This document shows, piece after piece, positions 11,827 through 23,430 of a DNA stretch of 64,000 nt; positions within the stretch are counted from its first letter, which is position 1, and each line of letters opens with the position of its first letter. Both the position numbers and the translations under genes were made by a program. The stretch comes from Dasypus novemcinctus (taxonomy: Eukaryota > Chordata > Mammalia > Cingulata > Dasypodidae). The stretch covers positions 1,736,001-1,800,000 of the forward strand of contig NW_026688628.1 in NCBI RefSeq assembly GCF_030445035.2, read 5' to 3'. The notes under the pieces are model-generated. The model had not been told where the DNA came from. It searched no databases and saw only the letters and a program-made list of their open reading frames with translations.

Positions 11827-12938
11827 GTAGCACTATCCAAACAGAAATGTTACATTGCCTATTTCAGTGATAAATTTAATATTATATTATTTATATAGAT
11901 CTTATCCCTTTAGGGTATTTGTAGTGCCACCTCTGACTAGGAATTCCATCCCCCAAACTCAGCCCTTTACCAAGAATTCATGAACACTATGGATTTCATG
12001 AGATATTCATTCATTTGTGGAATATGTATTGAGTTGTGACTAAGAGGCAAGTAGAGTTGTGGCAATGAGTTTACAATGCTGTAACTCAAAAGTCCCAACC
12101 ATCAGCACATATAGAATACATGCAATTAAAACACAATCATATTACAAAGGGGATGATTTCACATGCTTTAAGGAAAAGAAAGCAGGTAAAAAAAGTGAAA
12201 TGATGGAGCTTTTTTTCACTTGGTGTTCAGAAAAGTCCCATATATGATGTGAAATTCAAAGAGGCACCTAAAGGAAAAGAAGGCAGTAGCCATGAGGATG
12301 TAAGGGGAAATTTGTGCCCAGTGGGATAACTTCTAGGAAAAAGACCCTAAAAATGACTTTTTTCCAGTGTTCAGAGTGAACAAGGAGGGCAGTGTGGCAG
12401 GGAAATGATTAAGAGGATAGTGAATAGAGATGATTTCAGAGGAAGTTTAAGAACAAGGCAGCCTTGTTGCTGCTGAATCTTCAAATTCAGGGAGGTCTTC
12501 ATCCATATTCTGAACCTCTCACTATTCATTAATTTGGATGCAAAGCTATCCCACCAAATGGAATGGAACAAGTCCTATTGGCATTTTTAGAATAGCCTCC
12601 AGGCTCTGTACTATAGAAGACACCTATTGTAATATATGAGCTTAGATACCACTGCTCTAAGGACTGCTCACATCACACATCACATCCCATACACACTTCA
12701 CACACACACACACACACATAATGCACACCTTAGCATCATTGGGAGGGAGTTACAACATGCTCTTCTCATACTCAGCCACACAGATAACCCAGGAGTAAAT
12801 AAAATGCAAGCTGACAACATCAGTTTTTCCATTCTCCAAGTATTTAGAAATGGTGCTCTGAAATTCTAGCTGACAAGCCTCCCATGCTCATGTAAACACA
12901 GAGCTCCCTTTTGTTATGATGACTTTATTCCCTTTATT
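11827..12938. other. Unannotated region upstream of the receptor gene, with a short (AC)n run
   Basis: No gene recognised. The stretch about 11868-11945 resembles the corresponding upstream stretch of the receptor pseudogene (33595-33705). A (CA)n microsatellite of about 10 units is at 12699-12718. Confidence 0.5.
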
Positions 12939-12950
12939 TAAAGGAACATA

Positions 12951-13067
12951 TGCTGGGGGGGGAGAGGTGGGGTGGGGGGGTGGGGTTGAATGGGACCTCA
13001 CATATATATTTTTAAAGTAATATTATTACAAAGACAATAAAATAAATAAATAAATAAATAAATAAAA
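12951..13067 (+). mobile_element. Severely 5'-truncated L1 (last ~117 bases) with 12-bp target-site duplication
   Basis: Contains only the G-rich segment, the AATATTATTACAAAG motif and an A/AAAT tail of the young L1 3' UTR. It is flanked by the direct repeat taaaggaacata at 12939-12950 and 13068-13079, the signature of L1-mediated insertion. Confidence 0.85.
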
Positions 13068-13079
13068 TAAAGGAACATA

Positions 13080-13900
13080 AAATATCTGCTCAGTAATAAG
13101 ACAGGAAGGAATTAAATAGACTTGAAAGATAAAAACTCAAGCATCACATGAGAAATTGTGATGAAGAAATCCTTTCTTGCTTCTGATGGCAATCCAATTC
13201 CAGTTTTATCACCCTTGAAGCCAAGAAAAACTAAAAAAAGAACAAAAAGAAATTCACAAAAAAGACAAAGGCAGTGATATCTTTTTACAATGACAAGACA
13301 CTTAATAGAATGGTTGCTTCAAGCATAAAATGACCTATGGGAATAAACAAATGTTTCACAACTGAAAATATATAACTAGTACAACAATGTTGGGAATTTT
13401 TATATGGTGCATTTGATGTCTTTTTAAATTTTATTAAGGGCAAAATTTTTGGAATCAGATGTCTTATTTTGAATCTTAGACTCTCAATTGTCATTCTTTC
13501 TGCATCTCTCAGAGCCTATTCAACAGCCTTATTTCAGTTCCATTGTTGCTTTTCCAGCAAGAGCAGACTGAAAATTGCTCCAGATTATGTAAAGAATAAA
13601 AGCAACCTGTGGTCCACTGCAAAGTAAAATGCCTTCCAAAGGATGGCAGAAAGTGATGCAATTTCAGAAGTAGATCTAACCCCAAAAGGCACGATGAGGA
13701 AAAACAGTTGGTAATGCAATTAAAAATTGATCTATTAATCTAATGGAAGCAGAACTTTCTAAGTTTGAAAAATAATGAGGTGAACATCATATATAATGAT
13801 AGACATTAACACATTCCTCCAAAAGTGTTTATAAAGACATAGAAGAACTAAATGGCAAAGAGCAAAGTTGAAGGGAAAAACTTGCAGTTTTTTGATTGAA
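13080..13900. other. Unannotated AT-rich region
   Basis: No recognisable gene, RNA or repeat. The short open frames here have no family resemblance. Confidence 0.4.
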
Positions 13901-13989
13901 AGTTTACTTATAAAGAAGAAGGACATACACCCTAATATATAAAGTTAGAGAGTTGCGAAAATAAGCTGCAATGGGGAATGTAAATGACC

Positions 13990-14371
13990 AACGGACAACA
14001 TATGTCACTTGCCCGATAGGCATAATTGCTGAGGTTCAGGGGGAGGAGGCTGCCACACAGCTTCTCTATCCCCAAGCTGGAAGCCTGTGACCAGAAAACC
14101 AGAGTCTCTTAAACAATAAAATAGGTCCTTTTCTCCAGCCCCCAACAGCAACATTCAGGCCAAACCACAAACTCAGCTTGTACAGAGCCAGAATTGCCCC
14201 AGGTCCCTGAGTGTGCAGGAGCCCACACTATTAATAAATTGTGCTTTTATGAAATAAACTGTGAGCCTCTGGTCTTGAAGAGTGCTTTGTAATACCTTAA
14301 AGGGCGTGCTGCTGTGATATTTTTGAATAATTTTGCAGTAAAGACCTGATCTTTCTAAAAAAAAAAAAAAG
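13990..14371 (+). pseudogene. Possible retrocopy of an mRNA 3' end (poly-A terminated)
   Basis: A segment less AT-rich than its surroundings contains ATTAATAAATTG and GAAATAAAC, polyadenylation-like signals, and ends in 14 consecutive A at about 14358-14371. This looks like a processed pseudogene or retrocopied 3' UTR. No source gene is recognised and no clear coding frame exists. A six-base GTCACT occurs near both ends, too short to be firm evidence of a target-site duplication. Confidence 0.3.
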
Positions 14372-16617
14372 GTCACTGAATAAATGTTGTAGTATATAAA
14401 TTCCACCCATTATATAAAAACAACTTTTTTTATGTGACTATCCAATGTGTGAGTATATGCCTCATGAAATGCTACTGAAAGGAAATATCGACCTCCATTA
14501 TATTAGATATTTCCTATCAAAGAGCCATTTGCTTAAATATACCTCATCCTAAATGTAAAACAAAAAAAAGTAATGCCTCAATTCACTGAACATTCTGCCA
14601 CTGCTACTAGCCCATTCCCCTATTCCCACCTTACTACAAAACTCCTTGAACAGGTATTTCCCTTTTACTGGAACTGCTTTATCCCTGCTTTTCCCCCTTC
14701 TAAATGGGTTTCCTTTCTCCTTTCTTAGTCATCTGTAATGTATCCTGTATTACTGACTCAAATGGACAATCATTTTTAACATAAAAAAAAATCCATTATC
14801 TTAGCAGGCCTGAGAACTAGTACAATGATCATTCAGCTCTGGGTCAGGCTGGAGTCGATCCCAGATGAGCTCAAGTCAAAACTCCCAAATTCCATCCAAC
14901 CGGAATCTTCCCTGCATGTTCTGCTGAGCCCTCTGACTCACTTGGATGGAACTGGTAAGATGGTATTTCTGTAGAAGTCCAAAGTCCTTGGTTGGTGAAG
15001 GAGACTGAGGCTGTACCCCCACAAAAGACAGCAGAAGAGAGTCGGGCATCAGTCCTTAAACCAGACTTGGGGCCCCAAAGAAACACCCATAAGCCATCCA
15101 GCCTGAGTGTACATAAGATAACTGAGTGCAGCAGAGGAGATATTTGCTCATTAGGGAGCATCTGCCTTTTTGTTGATCATTTCCTTCTTTGACATTGATC
15201 TGGGGAGGGAGACTGTTTTTCTTGATTTTCTCTTCTCCAAACACCGGGTTATGAGTCAGGGAAGTCAAGAGTTTACTATTCCTCTTCCAAGAACTTTCCT
15301 CTCTTCCACACCTCTAACCTGGTAGTAACTTACCTCCAACATTGACTTAAAATTTACTCCAAAAGTTAACACTGAGGGGCCCATGTGCCCTAGGTCTCTT
15401 GATTTTACAAATCACTGGCATGGTTTCTGGGTACAGTGTACTCTAGGAGTTACTATCAGAAAATTGCCATTCTCTTCAAGAAAGTAGAGATCTGTGTTCA
15501 TCTGACATAAAATCATAACTGCTAAAACCCTTTAATTGATCATGTTATTCCAAATCTATTAGGAATATTATGTTTGTAACATGTTAAGACCTATAATGTA
15601 GCCCCTCATCTATAAAATGATTGCTGATTATGAGAACTATATTGAGAGATTTTTAGATACCATGTATCTTATAGTGAATGTCTCAGTTAATTTCCTCCAT
15701 ATACTTTAAAAATGCTCAAATTATTTAGTTAATAGATCAAGTGTAATTTATTTTAGTAAAGACTAAAAAGAAAATTATTTGTATATTTTAATTTTTTATT
15801 ATAGTAACATAAATGCAACTCAAAAATTTGCATTTCATAGTTTACTGGTAAAAATGAATTCACGATATTGCACTATGCTTAACATAAATCACTTAAACAT
15901 TACAAAACCTCAAACACAATATCTGAAAGGTTTTTGAAGGTTATATTATATTTTATTGAATTGAACTTCCAAAATTTTGTCAATTTTAATGTATGTTCTA
16001 TAATTTCTCACTAAATTCTTCAGGAAATCTAAAGATTTGGTATTAAAATAGGTTTTGATTTTCTTGAAATGTCTAAAACCTGCCAGTTTGAATTAGCCTT
16101 CAGATTTTCAGGTCAAAAAGATATGCAAATCATAGTATGCAGAGTATGTTTTAACATATTTATGATAAGTTTGTTTACAGCTATGACAGAAATACCTTCA
16201 ACTGTCAGATATAATAAAAAGACCACCCCAAATAAATAAAAGGTATGATGGGCCTAGTTACTATTTAGTGAAAGAACCATCTCATTTGTCAACTTTCCAC
16301 ACCAAATTCTTAAAAGTATTCAAAAAGCTTTTGCACCTTCTAATTGTCAAACTGTGTGTTCATGTGGTAGAAGATACTACCACATTTCCTAAAATAATAA
16401 AGTACTGTTATTGCTTGGAAATTATGTTTTTCTTTTCATCTCAAATTTATTTTAAGTGGCATATTGTCCTATACAAGGAATGATCTGATATTTGCTGTGT
16501 AATTCTACCCATTAGTAATACTTACACCAACAATTTGATACATGTTTTATTCAGTTACAGTACATGTTTCCCTGTGATTTGATCAACAAAAAGTATTAAC
16601 ACAATATAAAGCTTTTT
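14372..16617. other. Unannotated region
   Basis: Mostly AT-rich. The less AT-rich segment 14830-15300 could be an old repeat, but it shows no LTR ends, tRNA-like boxes or known protein match. Nothing else is supported. Confidence 0.4.
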
Positions 16618-16672
16618 TCCTTTTCCATCCTTCCTTCCTACCTTCCTTCTTTCCTTCCTTCCTCTTTTCTTG
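16618..16672 (+). repeat. (CCTT)n microsatellite, imperfect
   Basis: Pyrimidine-only tract made of CCTT/CCTTT units with occasional interruptions. Confidence 0.85.
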
Positions 16673-16864
16673 TTGTTTTTTATTTAAGAGCAGGTCAGTG
16701 ATTTGGGGGTTAGTTAATACAATACAGTGAGCCTAAGCGGAAAAGTAAAAAATGACACATCACCAATGCATACACCTCTTATTAACTCAATCTGTAGCAA
16801 ATATTCCACAACAAAGTAAGGTGGTCTCAGAGCAGTGTTGTGAGGGCATCGTGTCCATTTTGAT

Positions 16865-16998
16865 GATTTTTTTTAATTTACTTTGTAATAATATTACATT
16901 AAAAATATATATATATGAGATCCCATTGAACCCTACCTCCCCCACCCCACCTCTCCCCCCCCTCAGCAACACTCCCTCCCATCATCATGACAAAGCTC
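16865..16998 (-). mobile_element. 5'-truncated L1 3' end
   Basis: Reads, on the minus strand, from the CATGATGATGGG motif through the G-rich tract to the A-rich tail of the young L1 3' UTR. The poly-A appears as a T run at the left edge. No clear target-site duplication was found. Confidence 0.8.
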
Positions 16999-16999
16999 A

Positions 17000-18139
17000 C
17001 AACTTCTCTACTGGTAATATCTACAAAGAGGAAAGTGAAGAAACAGACACATCTAAGAAATGTGGAGAAAGAAGAAGCAGTGAAACAAGAAAAAATCTTG
17101 CTAAGAAAGGGAAGCCCCATAAGTGAGAGCTAAGGGCAGAAAAGACAGACTGTAGAAGGAAGATATTTTAGGTATCCAGTATCTACTTGCACTCAGGCTG
17201 TTTAGATAGGCAGAACTTTGAAATATTTTGCTTCCTTTATGTATGTACCCTGTTAGGTCTCAAGTTACCACTAATAACAGGGTTACTTTTAGCCATAACA
17301 CATTCCCGCAGTACCTGTGAGGAATCTCTGAAGTTACCAAGGAAGGGTCTAAGCTCACCAATTCTTTCTTGAATGAAGATGAAGGTGGAAGCACTGCTCC
17401 CAGGAAGGTCAGGGAGATGTTCCCACTCACAAGGTCTCTAGAAAATACAATTGTGTTTCCTCATCATCAGAGAAACGTAGACTTGCAGTAGTTTAGGGAA
17501 GCATTTAGGGTTTCTGTACCTTGAAGGATGTCTTTCCCGTGAGCATCGTTAATGAAGTATTCTTTTGCTTTTCTCCTCCATGAGATATTTAATTTTCCAG
17601 AGGAAAGAAAGAAAAACACAATAAAATCTTGTGCCAATTTTGACCTTTGGGAGACAGCTTTGGAGCTCCACGTTCATTTATTTTCCCAGTGCACTCCTTC
17701 CTCCCAGGAGTAGGTCACCTCTCTTTAGGTGTGGGCTCTTGGACTGCAAGATTCCCCTGAATGATTTCCCTATTGCTCAGTCCGGAGAGAGATTCTGGAT
17801 ACACTAAAATCTCTTCTGAATCTTACCTGTGTCTTCTGGCATTGGCTCTCATTCATGAGGCCATCCTCTCTAAACAAGATTTCCTCATGTCTCACTGCTT
17901 CTGTTTTCTCCATCATAGTTAACAATATCTGTTCAACTCACTCAACTGTTTGTTTTCTCAGTCATTAAATAAATATTTTTTCAGAATACTGTAAGGTAAG
18001 CACTAAACTATATCCTGGGGATGATGAAAGGTATAAGATATTGTGCTTGATCGCAAACATCTCCAAGTCTAAAAAGGCCAAAGACATGAAAATAAATAGA
18101 TCTTCTTAACATAGTATACTCAGTCCTGATAAAATATAA
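17000..18139. other. Unannotated region
   Basis: No coding gene, structural RNA or identifiable repeat seen. The open frames are short and unsupported. Confidence 0.4.
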
Positions 18140-18191
18140 TTCCTCTGAATAAAGATTTCCCTTTCTGTTTCTGCTTAAAAAGTCTCCTGGG

Positions 18192-18533
18192 CAGGAAGAG
18201 ATGAGAGGTGGAGGCATCTTCGGGACATGGAGCTGCCCTGGATGGTGCTTCAGAGGTAATCACCGGACATTGTAAATCCTCACAGGGCCTACATGATGGA
18301 ATAGAGGAGAGTATGGGCCATGATGTGAACCAATGTATATGAGGTGCAGAGGTGCCCAAAGATGTACTTACCAAATCCAATGGATGTGTCATGATGATGG
18401 GAACGAGTGTTGTTGGGGGGGGGGGAGAGGGGGGGGTGGGGGGGTGGGGTTGAATGGGACCTCACATATATATTTTTAATGTAATATTATTACAAAGTCA
18501 ATAAAAAATAAAAAAATTAAAAAAAAAAAAAAA
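18192..18533 (+). mobile_element. 5'-truncated young L1 inserted in an old L1, with target-site duplication
   Basis: The last ~340 bases of the young L1 3' UTR with G-rich tract and poly-A. It is flanked by agtctcctggg at 18181-18191 and 18534-18544, extended by A residues on both sides. The duplicated target belongs to the surrounding old minus-strand L1, which reads continuously when the insert is skipped. Confidence 0.88.
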
Positions 18534-18844
18534 AGTCTCCTGGGACTTTGACAGGGATAAAAATGAAGCAATGGATTGCTGGGTAGTACTGGTAACTTAA
18601 TAATAGGAATTCTTCCTATCCATGAACACAGATGATTTTTTCCAATTCCTTACACCCTCTCTAATATCTTGCATCAGTATTTTCTAGTTTTTGTTGTGTA
18701 AGTCTTTCACCTATTCAGTTAAAATTATTCCTAAGTAATTTGTTGTTTTAGATGCTATGGTATATGGATTTTTAAAATGTACAATTAAGAATGTTCTTTG
18801 CAGGTGTATAAAACAGGACAAATTTTTGCATGTTACTTTCACAG

Positions 18845-18917
18845 CTTGGAGTGGGTATGGCTCAGGTGCTAGAACACCTTCATTGTTCAATCCTTGACCC
18901 CCAGAAACTAAAAAAAA
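18845..18917 (+). mobile_element. Short tRNA-derived SINE (DAS-like monomer), diverged
   Basis: Contains an A-box-like TATGGCTCAGG and a B-box-like TTGTTCAATCC, followed by an A run, inside the old L1. It resembles the tRNA domain of the other SINEs in this window but is more diverged. Confidence 0.55.
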
Positions 18918-20110
18918 TATCTTATACCTTGTATTTGGCTGCATTCATTTATGAGATCTAGAGGTTTCTTGTGGATACTTTGTCATATTCCCTATAAAGG
19001 AATGTGACATCATGAACATAGATAGTTTTACTTCTTCTTTTCTAATTTGGATTCATTTTATTTATTTTTATGGCCTAATTTTCTAACTCCCAGTACATTA
19101 CTGAATAGCAATAGAGAAAGAAGCCATTCTTGTCTTGTTCCAGAGCTTAAGAGGATGGCTTTCATTCTTTCAGCATTGAGGACAAGATTACTTGTGCTCT
19201 CACATATATGCTGTTAATCATGTTGAGGAAGGTATTTTTATTATCCTGAGTGTTTTTATCATGAAACAGTGTTGGAACTTATCACTCACATTTTTGCACT
19301 AATTGAGATTTTCATGTGATTTTTCTCTTCGTTGTGTTAATGTGGTATATTACACTGATTTCCTTATTTTGAACACTCTTGAGTACTGAGATAAATCTCA
19401 CTAGGACATGGATACATCTAATATTCTGTTGGATTTGGTATGCCAATTTTTGCTGAGTGATTTTGGATCCATATTTTTTTAGAGAAATTTATTCCTTGGT
19501 TTTCTTTCCTTATGTCTTTATGTAGCTTTGGTATCAAAATAATTTTAGGATCGTAGAATGAGTTTGGAGAGATACCCTGACTTCCAGTTGGAAGATTTTG
19601 AGTATTATAAGTATTTCATCCTTGAGTATTTCATAGATTTCATTATGGAAAATGTCTGATTCTACACATATTTTGGGGAGGTTTTTGATGAATTATTGAA
19701 TCTCTTTTCTTGTTACACTTTTGGTGAGATCTATTTCTTTTCAGCCAATTTAGGTAAATTGTGTGTTTCTAAGAATTGGTCCATTTCTTCCAGGTTTTCT
19801 AGAAATTGGCAGACAATTGTCCATAATAGTCATTCATAATCCCTTTAATATCACCAATATCTAGCAAGATCCCTGGTTTCATTCTGAATTTTAGTGATTT
19901 CATTCCTCTCTGTTTTTTCTTTCCCATTCTAAATAAACATTGTCTATTTTATTGAAATATTCCAAGAATCAATTCCATTGCTTCTTTCAATTATTTTATT
20001 CTATTTCATTTCTTCCCATGTAAATATTTATTATTTAAATCCTTCTACTATATTTAGGTTCAGTTTGCCCTTCATTTTTAGTTACTGCAAATCTGTAGTT
20101 AGGCTATTGA

Positions 20111-20623
20111 TTTGCGATGTTTTAAAATATGAGGGTTCACACCTGTAAGTTTTCCTGAATCTTTTAAATTCCTCCCTAAACTAGCCTAACAAAAGAAATT
20201 AATTTAGCCACAAAATAAATAACAAAATGGACCATGATGGATAGTAGATTTCAAATGACAGCTGTCATTTTAGAAGATAGTCCCCACTGAAGAATTTGAG
20301 ATTCTGTATTAGTGAATAGGTTTCACGTGAAAATGAAGTCCAAAATTCTCATAAGTCAAAACTCAGGTAAGAGTTTTATACAGTATATATTACGGTATAA
20401 AAGTAATATTTTTGGAATTATAGCAGAATTTTAAAGGTTAAGAATGTATATACACACTAATGCAATATGGATATCAAGATAAACACTTGCACTGACACTG
20501 GTGCTACCTGTTGGGAAAGCCCTTTGGATGATAAGCCAGTGTGCCCTTTGAAATCAAAACCCTTTTGTGGCCTGAAAAGCTGTAGGTGGAAAAATTAGCA
20601 TTAAGTGATTCTGACTTCCGAAG
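20111..20623. other. Unannotated region left of the complete L1
   Basis: AT-rich DNA without recognised features. It ends with the left target-site duplication of the complete L1. Confidence 0.45.
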
Positions 20624-20638
20624 GGTAAAACAATTTCA
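20624..20638 (+). repeat. Target-site duplication, 3' side of the complete L1
   Basis: The 15-base sequence ggtaaaacaatttca is repeated exactly at 30126-30140. It lies next to the poly-A (T run on the plus strand) of the L1. Confidence 0.93.
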
Positions 20639-23430
20639 TTTTTTTTTATTTTTTATTTTTTATTGACTTTGTAATAATATTACATTAAAAATATATATGT
20701 GAGGTCCCATTCATCCCCACCTCCCCCCCCTCTCCACCCCCAACAACACTCGTTCCCATCATCATGACATATCCATCGGATTTGGTAAGTACATCTTTGG
20801 GCACCTCTGCACCTCATAGACAATGGTCCACATCATGGTCCATACTCGCCTCCATTCCATCCAGTGGGCCCTGTGAGGATTTACAATGTCCGGTGATTAC
20901 CTCTGAGGCACCATCCAGGGCAGCTCCATGACCCAAAGACGCCTCAACCTCTCATCTCTTCCTGCCTTTCCCCACACCTATCGTCCACCATGTCCACTTT
21001 TCCCAATCCAATGCCACCTCTTCTTTGTGGACATTGGATTGGTAGTGTCCATTGCACCTCTATGTCAAGAGGAGGCTCAGATTCCACATGGATGCTGGAT
21101 GCAATCCTCCCATTTTCAGTTGTAATCACTCTAGGCTCCATGGTGTGGTGATTGTCCTTCTTCAACTCCATCTTAGCTGAGTGTGGTAAGTCCAATAAAT
21201 CAGATTGTAGGTGCTGGAGTCTGTTGAGGCTCAGGACCTGGTTATCACATTGTCGGTCTAGAGATTCAAATCCCCTAAATCTATCTTAAACCCCAACGTT
21301 AACTGCACCTCTAGCACATTAGCATGAAAGTCTTATGAAGGGAGATCCCATCTGAGTCCAGATTCATCACACATAAACACCATTTCCAAAGAGGGGCCAT
21401 CTGCCCTGGTAGTCAACCCCATCGGCCATGACCATAACTCTCATGGGTCTCTTTAGCCTTCATAGGAACCAATATCTGGGGGTTGTATCTGCTTTATCTG
21501 TCTCTCTGACTCTGCTCAGTTGTGCATGAGGGCAGTCCTTCTGCCAGCCTCCAGACTCTTTTTTAGAAACTCGTAGCCATATAAACTCATTTCTCCTTTC
21601 CATTTCCCCCTTACTTTAGGTCAAACAGCATTTTAAAGTCATGTTATTTTATGTAGACATGGATATTCTGCTGATCCGCATTGAATCTTCCATATAAGGT
21701 CCTTTTCCAGTTGCATCATCAGTTGGTATTTGATAGTGGTCCCTCGTTGCCAGGGAGGCTCATCCCCGGGTGTCATGTCCCACGCTGGAGGGAAGGCATT
21801 GCATTTACATGCTGAGTTTGGCTTCGAGACTGGCCACATTTGAGTAACATGAAGGCTGACAGGAGGAAATTCCCAGGCACAATGTTGCTCTAGGCCTTGT
21901 TCTTATTTTAGGTTTATCAGCTCACAAACATAGTCATTAGCATCAGGGGCTCACTGTTGAACCCTCACTCCCTCCCGGTCCCCTCCGCTGTACCTGGGAG
22001 ACTGTCGCTGTTCCCCTGGGGACCACGACAGAGCACCACTGGCCAGAAACCCAGTACCCCCCCTGCTGTGGTTATTAATTGTTGCCGCTATGAGTATATC
22101 CAATCATTGCCATGCACCCTGGACATATGTTCTGTACAGCTCCCTGTCAGCCATATATCACTTGTCATTGGTATCCCATACCAGTATCTCTCCATTGCCA
22201 TTGTTGAAACACTCTGTGATCCAGAACTCCCCGAAATTTGAGGCCCAATATAATGTCGTGGTCCCTTACTAGGGAATGGCATATAGCGATGGGTTTAAAG
22301 GATAGATAAAGAACTTGGATAAAGTTACATAAAGAACTTAAAGAATGTTGACTTGAAAAAATTCCACATCCTATCCTTTCCCCCCCCCCCTAATTATTCA
22401 GCATTTCTTCATAGGAGTCCTAGACCACAGCAATGCATATATATAATATACAGCATTCCCATACATCCACCATATAACCTTTTTCCTTCCACATCGATAC
22501 TCTTACACCCTATTCATATCATATTTACTTAAGGTGATGTACAGAGTCTGAGATATTAGATTTCTAACAAGGTAATATCTGTGCTTACATTATGTTGCAT
22601 ACATTAGGATACACAGTTCTTTACATTTTTAGTTATACTATGTTTTACATTATGGTTTACATTATCAGTCTGTCATCTCCTATATATTATGGTGTAATAT
22701 TACATGTTTTATATCCGTCCTTGTGTACTCTCAAGAAACTCCTCACTCTCCCCCCATTTACTTTGGTTCCACACATTTAACGTCCATTTTCCCTTCCACC
22801 TTGGTGCCCACAGTGACAGCCAACCTCCGTTTCCTGAGGAGCCACTTCCAGAGATAGATGGAATAGTGTTCAGGGCCTAATTTGCTCAACTGCCCCAATG
22901 CCCCGGGAGCCACCCTTTCTCTCGAGGGATAGAGTTCCCTCTATTTGGTGGCATTAGTCCTCCCCAGGATGTGGGTCGACCCCAACTCTCACTACTTGGA
23001 ATTCTACCCCATGGTGTCACCCACTCTGGCAGAATGAGCATTTAGACATTCCCCAGGAGCTCGTCCTGCATCAGACCCTCCTCTCCGCGCATTCTAAACA
23101 GGTAACCCTCTTTATTACATTTTGTTATGATTTCTCGCCATTTTACTCTCCACCACCTCCTGTCCCTCTCCTATGTTGGTATGCTACCCCTCCCTCCCCC
23201 CACTTTGGGCAACGTTACCCAACCGTCCCTCCCCAGCCACCCTCAAACCCGTAAAGGCCCAACCAAAGGCAACCTCTTGCCCCCATTTTATCTCTTCTTT
23301 GTGTTCATACTTACCACCATCTCATCTTAAATTCCACCCCTGCAGACATCATCTCATATCCTTCCTCCATTCTCTGATTTCCTGTAAGCCTATCGTTCAG
23401 TCTCTTGCTATCTAGGGCAGCTTGTTTATT
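20639..23430 (-). repeat. L1 3' UTR of the complete element
   Basis: Collinear with and closely similar to 2173-4980. It holds the G-rich tract (C-rich on the plus strand, about 20720-20745) and the recurrent short reading frame at 20944-21195 (minus strand). Because this element has defined ends, it fixes the 3' UTR length at about 2.79 kb. Confidence 0.92.

Larger units (their letters stand above)
18140..20110 (-). mobile_element. Old LINE-1 ORF2 fragment carrying nested insertions
   Basis: Degenerate ORF2 sequence on the minus strand. It can be followed from the segment around 18150-18191, across a young L1 insertion (18192-18533), then 18534-18840, a small tRNA-like SINE, and on to about 20110. 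Recognisable stretches include the counterparts of the [12 protein letters not shown] region and the RT core. Many stops and indels mark an old copy. Confidence 0.8.

Noticed and set aside
14871-15268. Overlapping open frames on both strands in a less AT-rich segment
   Set aside because: There is no conserved motif, no consistent frame and no family resemblance; treated as unannotated.
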